DNA from: Arthrinium phaeospermum
Lineage: Eukaryota > Ascomycota > Sordariomycetes > Amphisphaeriales > Apiosporaceae
Length of the DNA stretch: 64,000 nt
NCBI GenBank assembly: GCA_006503535.1
Contig: QYRS01000007.1
Location: 806,001 to 870,000, forward strand
Direction: 5' to 3'
Positions within the stretch are counted from its first letter, which is position 1. Each line of letters opens with the position of its first letter. The notes below the pieces were generated by a model. It saw only the letters and a program-made list of their open reading frames with translations, did no database searches and was not told where the DNA came from. Below, piece by piece: positions 56,701 through 64,000 of the stretch. The position numbers and the translations under genes are program-made.

Positions 56701-59700
56701 TTCTATGCTGTTTTGGGACTCTTCGGATCCATCGTGAGTAGCGATGATAAGATCAGCCGCGAACTCCTCGTTTGCTAGGCACTCATGTAGGTCTAGAACT
56801 TTGTGCTTCATGGGCTGTCCCAGTTGAGACAACAGTTCCACTACCGCCGGCTTGGTTGTCTCTGAGCAGGCGATTTGGTAGCTGGTTGTTGCGAAAATCG
56901 CCTCATCAAGGTCTAGCTTCGGAAGGATGATTTGATCTGATGTAGCGACCTCCATAAGAGACATGGCAGGGTTGGCATGGTGCATGAGACTGATCACCTC
57001 GGATAATTTGGACAACACCGATCCCTCAGCCGTGAAACCCAGCTTGGCCAGCCCACTGCTATCCAGCAAATCGAGATGGGGTCTCCAGACCATCTTGGTG
57101 CACAGGCTGTTCGTAAAGGTGGCATCTTCGGCCGAGGCATCCCCGGCGACTTTGGTGCAGCACAGCCCCTGAATCTGGAGTACTGGAAGCTTTGTTTTGG
57201 GGTCCTCCATGGAGATGTCGGCCATATACTCCTTGAAGCCTTGTGGGCGCGCCTCGCAGACGCCGCGCAGCTGCTCGCCCGCACGGTACGGCGCGTCCAT
57301 CGACACAACCACGGACTCGATGGTCTTGGGGATCATGGCGGTTCGGAGATCCCCACTGCCCTGAGCGGCCGCGAACATGGTGTGGAAGACGGCGTCGAGC
57401 AGCGCGGGGTGTATCACGTGCGGCCGCTGTCCGGTGCGCTGCACATCCTCGAGCCCGACGTCCGGCACATCGACGAAGGCGGCGCTGAGGCCGGGCCGGA
57501 CCCGGATTGCTGATAGGTTCGCAAACGCCGGCCCGTAGGTGAGACCGAGAGAGTCGAGGTCCTCGTAGAACTCTTTGGGGGTGAGTGGGGCTCTGCATTT
57601 CGGCACGATTTCGTCAATGTGCTGTCGCATACTTTCACCCTCTAGCAGGTCGACCTGGCTATCGGCGTACTCGACCAGGATGAGGCCCAGGCAGTTGCGC
57701 TCGAACGCGACGCCGTCCGGCGAGCTGGAGATGACAAACTCGGTCCATGTGTTGGCCGTGCTCAGGGTGCCAGTCAAATGAGGCCGCAATACGATGGTGT
57801 ACTCGACGTCACGGTCTTCCTGTAGCACCATAGGCAGCACGAGCTGCACGTGCCGGAGGCGGAAGCCGCGGACTTCGCGGTCGCCGTTGCCATCAGAAGC
57901 AACTTGCGCGGCCGCCTCGATGGCCATGGCGAGGAAGCCGGCGCCCGGGTAGAGCACGCTGCCCTGAATCTGGTGGTCGGCGACCCACGGCTGCTCCCGC
58001 ATGCGCATGTAGCCGCGCCAGGCGTGCTCACCGGCCACGGCCGAGGGCAGGGGCGCGCCGAGGAGGGCGAGGGGCGGGTGCGGGCGCAGGCGCTGCTCGC
58101 GGGCCCAGCGCGTCTCGGCCCAGTGGCGCTGCTGGTGGTTCCAGGGGTATGACGGCAGGCCGACCAGCGCCTTGGGTTTTCGCGAGGATGACGACGTTGT
58201 GGTTCCGTTTGCCTTGGAAAGGTCGGCCGGGAAGGACCTGGCGAATAGCTCGCCGGCCAGGGCCAGACAGGTCTTACGGCCGTCCTCCCAGCGCGACAGG
58301 GCGGTCAGGTAGGGCACGTCGGTGACGCCGATGGCCTTCAGGCTCTGGAGCGAGGGGCCCTGGAGCGCGGAATGGGGCCCGATCTCTATAAGGACGTCGA
58401 TGACGTTCTTTGTAGCACGCGACTTTCCGGACATGGGTCGTACCATGTCTTGTACGGCCGCTGAAAATTGCACTGGCGAGACGAGGTTGCGGACCCAATG
58501 CGCCGGGCCTAGATCACTCGAGGTAACGGCGTTTCCGGCCGCGCTCGACTGCATGACGCACCCATCCACGCCGGGTCTCGTTTGCATGTCGAGGATGGCG
58601 TCCATGTAGTCGGAGGCAATCATCTGCATGTGGTGCGAGTGGTACGCGGTATCGACCTGGAGTTTCCGCGCAAAGATCCCCTCTTCGGTCAGGGCTGCCA
58701 TCACCTTGTCGATCCCCGCCGCGTCTCCCGAAAGGGTCACACTCGACGGCGAGTTAACGCAAGCCACTGCGACTTCGCCCGGCGCCAGCCGTCGGACGAG
58801 CTCCGCCGCCTTCTCGGGCGACGCCCCCACGGCCATCATGGCGCCGTCGGAGTCTTGAAGGCCGGCGGAGAGGACGCCGCGGTAGTAAGCCACCTTCCAG
58901 GCGTCCTCGCGCGAGAGGGCGCCGAGGGCGTACGCCGCGCCGATCTCGCCGCTCGAGTGGCCCGTCACGGCGGCCGGCCTGATGCCCCACTCCGCGAGGA
59001 GGTCGACGAGGGCAACCTGCAGGACGGTGCAGAGCGGCTGGCTGTATTCGGCGATGCCCAGCTTGGATTCTGCTTTGGGCCGCCGGAGCTCTTCTTCGGC
59101 GGACCATTCGCACCCGAGCTCGGTCCGGAGGTAGGCGTCGGCCGCGGCGATGCTGGCGCCGAAGGTGGTTGGGTATGCGGCAATGAGCTCCATGCCCATG
59201 CCGGCCCACTGCGCCCCCTGGCCCGTGAAGACGAAGCCGAGCCGTGGGAGTTGGGAGGCGGCGAGGTGTTCCGGCCGGGGTGCCTCTTTTTCATTGAGGA
59301 CTTCGGCCAGCTCTGGGGCGGACGCGGCTATGGCGAAGGTCTTCCACTGGTGGTGTGTGCGTCTTGTGTTGAGGGTGTGGGCCAAGTCGACGAGGAACTC
59401 GCCGCTGTTCATGTTGCTGCGAGTCTTGTTCTCTTTGCTCAGGAGAAAGTTGGAAAGGCTTTGCCTGACGCGTTTGATGCCGTCTCTGTCCTGTGCGCTC
59501 AAGGCAAAGACCAGAGGGTGACCTGCCGAGTCTGCGGTATTACTGACCCCTTTTGTGAGCCTCTTACTGTTCTTATGTTGCGTGAAGTGGTTGCCGCCCG
59601 TGATGCCGCGCGACTGTAGGTAGGAATAAGCGTCGTCGAGGATGGCGTGCGCGTTCGTCCCGCAAAACCCAAAGGAGTTGACACTGGCTCTGCGGAGGCC

Positions 59701-61340
59701 GGAGCCTGGGAATGGCGTCAGGGCCGTCGGGACCGCGAGGTTCCACGCCGCGAACGGAATTTTGGGGTTGAGCGTCTTGGCCGAGATGGTAGGGGGGATG
59801 ACGCCGTGCTCGAGGACCAGCACGGTTTTGATTAGGGCGGCTATGCCGGCGGCGGCTTCTAAATGCCCGATCTGGGGGGGTTGCAGTCAGTCGGAAGGGT
59901 TTACGTAGACAGGTGGTCGTGTAGACATCGTGTTTCCCGAGGTAAGGGGCTTACTTACGTTGGACTTTACTGACCCGATCAGTAGTTTCCCGTTCCGTGC
60001 TTGCTTCTTGGCCGAGGCGATGGTTAGGGAGAGACTTGTAGTCTCTTCTCGGTCGCCTGCTTGTGTACCGGTTCCATGCGCTGCAGACTGTCTTAGTTTA
60101 CGTTCTACTTTACTTGGTCCAGTCAGTACACCGCTGATAAGTACTCACCTTCAACATAACCAGTATCTTCCATTGCCACACCGGCCGTTCGATATGCGTC
60201 CCGGATCAGGGCCGCCTGTGCCCCGGAACTCGGGAGCGTCATGCCCGGTGTACGCCCGTCCTGGTTGCACGCTGTCCCCCGAATGACCGCCCGGATCGGA
60301 TCGCCATCCCGCACGGCATCCTCGACCCGCTTGAGCATCAATACACCGACCCCTTCCCCGCGCCCGTACCCGTCTGCAGACGCGTCAAAGGCCTTGCTCC
60401 GCCCGTCGGGCGCCAGGAAGGACCCACTGCTCACGACCTTGAACATGTCGGGCGAGAGCAGCAGGTTCGTCCCGCCCACGAGCGCCGCGTCCGACTCGCC
60501 CGCCCGCAGGCCCTGGACGGCGAGATGCAGCGCCACCAAGCTGCTGGAGCAGGCCGTGTCGAGGGCGAAGCTGGGCCCGCGCAGGTCCCACAGCCACGAG
60601 AGCCGCCCGGCCATGGCGGTCGAGGCGGTGCCGTGCATGGTCAGGGCCGGCAGGTCCTCGGCGTCCTTGCGCAGCATCTCGTAGTAGTCGTGCGTGAAGA
60701 CGCCGACGTAGACGCCCGTGCGGGTGCCGGCGACGGCCGCGAGGGGCACGCCCGCGCTCTCGAGGGCTTCGTAGGCCGTCTCGACGAGCTGGCGCTGCTG
60801 CGGGTCCATGGCCTGCGCTTCGGACTTGGGGAGCGTGAAGAAGGCGGCGTCGAAGGCGGACGGGTCGTGGCGGGCGTTGAGGAAGAAGCCGCCGCGGGTG
60901 GCGCTGGCGTTGCTGCGTTTGTGCGGGGTCCAGAAGGCGGTGGCGTGGAAGCGCTCGGGGGGGATCTGGCTCCATGCGGCTGGAGGGGGTTGAGGTGGTC
61001 AGTCATGGTTTGCGGGTTTTGTCTGCCTCTTTTCCTTCGTGTTGACTTCGCATTTTCCCCCCTATTCATATGCCCTTGTGTTTAGGGTAGACTTACATTG
61101 ACCGCTAGATATCGACTGCCAGAATCCATCTACCCCATCTCCCTCGCCAGGAAACCGGCATGACATGCCAATGATGGCAATGTCTCCTGAAGTTTCCGCC
61201 ATGCCTTTTTCGTTAGACATTGGGGCTGCTTGGGCAGCACTCGAGAAAGTCATCGCGGGATAGCCTACATGCAAATTGTTTGGCTTTCCCTGTTCTACGC
61301 CATGGCTAGCAGGTAAAAGTATGCCAATGTCCTGTCGCAT
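53773..61340 (-). CDS. Highly reducing type I polyketide synthase
   Basis: Four exons: 61340-61097, 60979-60149, 60080-59959 and 59871-53773, with introns of 117, 68 and 87 nt, totalling 2431 residues with no frame break. Domains in order: KS (about 50-475; Cys225 in DTACSSS, His360 in AHGTGT, His402 in SNIGHLE), AT (about 612-930; Ser705 in GHSSGE), DH (about 996-1305; His1032 in [11 protein letters not shown], Asp1225 in HPALLD), a vestigial methyltransferase near 1355-1380 with NPAMSLMEV but no SAM glycine loop, ER (about 1710-2010; HAGTGGVGQ), KR (about 2055-2240; [14 protein letters not shown]) and ACP (about 2350-2420; GVDSLAA). No release domain is present, so the chain must be handed to another enzyme. 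All catalytic residues needed for a fully reduced, unmethylated chain are intact. A remnant of a non-reducing PKS lies upstream in divergent orientation. Confidence 0.95.
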
Positions 61341-61867
61341 TCCCTAAGTCCTAGCATCCAGAATGTGCTTTGCGCCGTATCATGTCATTTTGGAATATTT
61401 TCTGGTCAGCCCCAGCGTTATGGTAATGATCCGCTTCCAGGGGTGAGGCAGCTGCATGTCAGATACGCCGGCCTTTTCTAGCCAGCTCACTTGCATATCG
61501 GAGACTTTCCCAATAACTTAGTAATTATAAAATAATTCGCCGCCCCTGCCACCGATGATTCTTTCTCTAGTCCGTGGTCGAAATTGACCGCAGGATGGTT
61601 CCGGTCTAGAGCACAAGGAATAATTACACCGCCAAAACAGCTGATGGTTAGGCCCCGAAATCACTGGACAATAGAGAGTGCATGTGATGCACCCCTCTGT
61701 CCGTCTCTGCGTTAGATGCTCTGGCACAGTCTGGTCTAGCTGATGCTGGCAGTGAGAGCATGTGTCTTCGCTGAAGTCTTTTCGGGGTTCCCAGGATGCC
61801 CCAAGAATTTCAGGGGCTTTCTTAGTTCCAGGCAACGATCCCAAGGCGTGCGCCCATTCTAAACAAC
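61341..61867. other. Divergent promoter region of PKS and NR-PKS remnant
   Basis: A 527-bp region between the PKS start and the ACP-like start. No coding remains of an upstream PKS part were found here, so the non-reducing synthase is represented only by its tail. No sharply defined cluster-regulator motif was recognised. Confidence 0.5.
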
Positions 61868-63077
61868 ATGAGCCCCGAGAAGTACCTTGCCATCATTGCC
61901 GAGGAGGTCGGCATATCTCGCGATGAGTTGCAAGAAGACACCGAGTTTGCCGACCTCGGACTCGACCGTGTTCTGGCCCAGGCCATAACCGACCGGTTCG
62001 CCGAAGAGTTGTCGCAGCGGATGCCGGTCTCAGTTTTCGAGGCTTGTCCTGACGTGCGCAGCTCAAGACACCTCGAAGACGTTAGGGGAGTCAATAGCTA
62101 CTGAAAAGCGCACGGTGAATATTTCGATTGCGGAGGAGAAGAAGAAAACAAACGCGACACGAGCGCCCCCGCTGGTTCTGCCTTTGCAAGGCAATCCGCC
62201 ACGGCCAAGAAGACCCTCTTCCTCCTCCCGATGGCAGCGGCTCCGGGTTTGGCGTACGCGCGAATCCCCCACCTGGGCCCCGACATCTGCCTTACGGCGT
62301 GAACAGCCCGTTCCTCGGCGCCGGTTCCTTCTCCACCACCATTGAAAGAATGACCTCCCTTTCTGCGCCGCCATCCGCGAGACGCAGCCGCAGACCGTAC
62401 AACCTGTGTCGGGGGCGGCTACTTCGCCACCGAGGTTGCGCGGATCCTGCTGCGTGCCGGCGAGGCCGTCGAGCGCGTCGTGCTGATAGACTCGCCGTGC
62501 CGCGTCGAGTATGAGGCCATGCCGGTCGAGGTGGTGCGGTTCCTAGCCCCGCGGAACTCATGGGGAACTGGGGCGGCAAGAAGGCTGGGACGCCGCAGTG
62601 GCTGGTCGACCATTTCGAGGGGACGCTGGCGGCCGTTGGCGAGTACGCGCCCAAGCCCGTTGCCAGTGAGGGACGTACGCTGTCCGTGTTCGTCGTTGAG
62701 GCATCCGAGGGGGTTCGGGACGCAGGCGGAGCTGGCGGGCAGCGGGTTGGATCTGGGGTCAAACTGACAAGGGACCTTCTCGGGCGAGGCCGAGACGGTT
62801 TGATCCGCATGGTTGGGATATGCTGTATCCCGGGTCTATGTTGCAATGGGCCAGAACTTCGGGAAGTCATTTTACGCTGGTGCATCCACCGCATGTAAGT
62901 CGTGCCCTCTCCCGTCCCCTTCTTTTTCCATATTTCATCAAGTTGGACCACTAAACTATTGATATGTTCTAACATATCTTCATAACATTACAGAGCAAGA
63001 CGTTGGGGAACTTGTTACGGGAGGCTTTAGCTGACGAAAGTACAATTCGAAACTCTGAGAACTGGTCACAGTGGTGA
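61868..63077 (+). pseudogene. Remnant of non-reducing PKS: degenerate ACP and thioesterase
   Basis: The first open frame (61868-62104) reads as an NR-PKS acyl carrier protein: AIIAEEVGISRDELQEDTEF, LGLDRVL, SVFEACPDV. The serine of the usual DSL motif is replaced by arginine. From about 62160 the sequence matches an NR-PKS thioesterase in alternating frames: LFLLPDGSGS, RIPHLGPDICL, YGVNSPFLG, then EVARILLRAGEAVERVVLID and WLVDHFEGTLAAVGEYAPKP. It ends GSHFTLVHPPH followed by a 99-nt intron (donor GTAAGT, CTAAC branch point, acceptor ACAG) and SKTLGNLLREAL to a stop at 63077. Several one- or two-base breaks separate the frames, and the GxSxG nucleophile is collapsed to a glycine run. No KS, AT or PT domain precedes it. 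The gene is therefore dead unless the sequence is very poor. Confidence 0.82.
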
Positions 63078-63306
63078 TTTGAGGACCACTTGAAGGATAT
63101 GTCTTAAAGTAGCACTCGTAAAGAAATACCTAAGGCATGTTCCTATACGAATCTTATATACAAATGTATGAGAGATATTATCTATTCATGGTAAACTGTT
63201 TCAAGTATACAGACTGCTTAGTTCACAGTCACGACAGAATGAGTCTTTAATATAAGTGTATTGAGGCTAGCAAATACAGAACCATTCAATCAAGATATAT
63301 ATTGGT
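63078..63306. other. AT-rich intergenic spacer
   Basis: A short AT-rich spacer between the convergent ends of the NR-PKS remnant and the O-methyltransferase remnant. No feature is seen. Confidence 0.5.
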
Positions 63307-64000
63307 TCAGTCCCGCAGCTCGTATTCCAGTACCGAACGCAACGCCCCATTCATCCCGCCCCCCGTAGCGACATGATGAAACCGAGAGTCCGCCCTCCTT
63401 GAACAGCCTCGTGAACTCAGCCACGCTGCGCTCCTTGGACGCATGGGCCGCCAGCATGATAACATCCTGGTCCATGACGACCTTATCATCCAGCGTGTTT
63501 GCCAGCCGCGCGGGTGTCCGGGCCGGACGGCCTCCGAGATGAGCACGCGCGCCCCCGGCTTGGAGAGCGCGGGGACGAGCCCCCGCAGGATCCGCACGGC
63601 GTCGGCGTCGGCCCAGTCATCCAGAATGCAGCAGGTAGACATCAGCCCCCGCCGCCTCGGCGGGCATGGGTGAAGAAGTCGTGCTGCGCGTGGGCGATGC
63701 GCGGGGCGAGGTCGGGGAACTGCCGCCGCACCAGCGCGCGGCCTTCCTCGACGGTGGCGGCGGTGACGTCCTGCACCAGGAAGGTCGCGCTCGGCATGGC
63801 GGACGCGGAGAGGCGATGGAGGCGTGGCCCAGGGACCCGCCGACGTCCACGACCCGCGCCGCGCCCAGGGAGGACCAGTCCCGGGCTCGGACCAGGTGGT
63901 CGAGCCGCATCCGGCTCGTGCTCTCGTTGTGGCGCATGTAGTCGCCCATCATGCCGGCGAAGTCGGGGTTGGCCTGCGCCAGCTCCCAGGGGCTCTTGTA
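63307..64000 (-). pseudogene. Broken O-methyltransferase, 5' part outside window
   Basis: Read from the window end, the frame opens with SPWELAQANPDFAGMMGDYM and reaches the SAM-binding motif VVDVGGSLGHASIA, typical of fungal plant-type O-methyltransferases. It then breaks near 63812, resumes as SATFLVQDV and DLAPRIAHAQHDFF, breaks near 63668, resumes as AGADVYLL, breaks near 63630 and continues as ILDDWADADAVRILRGLVPAL and ARVLISEAV. It breaks again near 63520, resumes as LDDKVVMDQDV and HASKERSVAEF, and after a break near 63385 ends ALRSVLEYELRD and a stop at 63307. Each break fits a one- or two-base deletion. The conserved order shows a formerly complete enzyme, likely decorating the product of the neighbouring PKS pair. 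Confidence 0.8.

Noticed and set aside
58582..59619. Long plus-strand ORFs opposite the PKS (345 codons and others, including 54467-56446)
   Set aside because: They are antisense shadows of a GC-rich coding sequence; the minus strand carries all conserved PKS motifs.

Overview
The window is nuclear DNA from a filamentous ascomycete (Pezizomycotina, probably a sordariomycete). Genes lie on both strands and carry many short introns of 53-120 nt with GTAAGT-like donors, CTAAC or CTGAC branch points and CAG/TAG acceptors. Gene families restricted to or typical of such fungi are present: CFEM, Clr5, the fused HIS7 enzyme, IEC3 and a highly reducing polyketide synthase. I rebuilt exon structures by hand. 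Apart from one gene with a single-base break and the pseudogenes, every multi-exon model listed sums to a whole number of codons.

Layout. 0.8-13 kb: a VPS62-like protein, a membrane-tailed SRPK-like kinase, a papain-like-fold protein of unknown role, the SFM1 arginine methyltransferase (one reading-frame break), the INO80 subunit IEC3 and the MYG1 exonuclease. 14-30 kb: endosulfine IGO1, a cupin protein, an intron-containing tRNA gene, a decayed small gene, a small secreted cysteine-rich protein, a Clr5-domain protein, NADP isocitrate dehydrogenase and a C2H2 zinc-finger protein. 29.5-34.6 kb is a gene-poor stretch of about 5 kb. 34.6-53 kb: a CFEM protein, a TFIIIC subunit, HIS7, ornithine decarboxylase antizyme, a Yippee protein, D-aminoacyl-tRNA deacylase DTD1, NOT3/5 of CCR4-NOT and an arrestin-like adaptor. 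53.8-64 kb is a secondary-metabolite locus: an intact 2431-residue highly reducing PKS (KS-AT-DH-vestigial MT-ER-KR-ACP), then a divergent, degenerate ACP-thioesterase tail of a non-reducing PKS, then a broken O-methyltransferase running off the window.

Two observations stand out. First, the antizyme gene is split between two overlapping frames at a UCC-UGA site, the classic +1 programmed frameshift signal through which polyamines autoregulate their own synthesis; a conventional gene finder would truncate or misjoin it. Second, the PKS locus looks like a collapsed HR-PKS/NR-PKS pair of the kind that makes resorcylic-acid lactones or similar hybrids. The reducing synthase is preserved, while its apparent partner has lost the ACP attachment serine and the thioesterase nucleophile motif, and the methyltransferase has at least five frame breaks. 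Most other genes are housekeeping functions and not organised as a pathway. Several gene pairs are divergent (IEC3/MYG1, TFIIIC/HIS7, PKS/NR-PKS remnant) and could share promoters.
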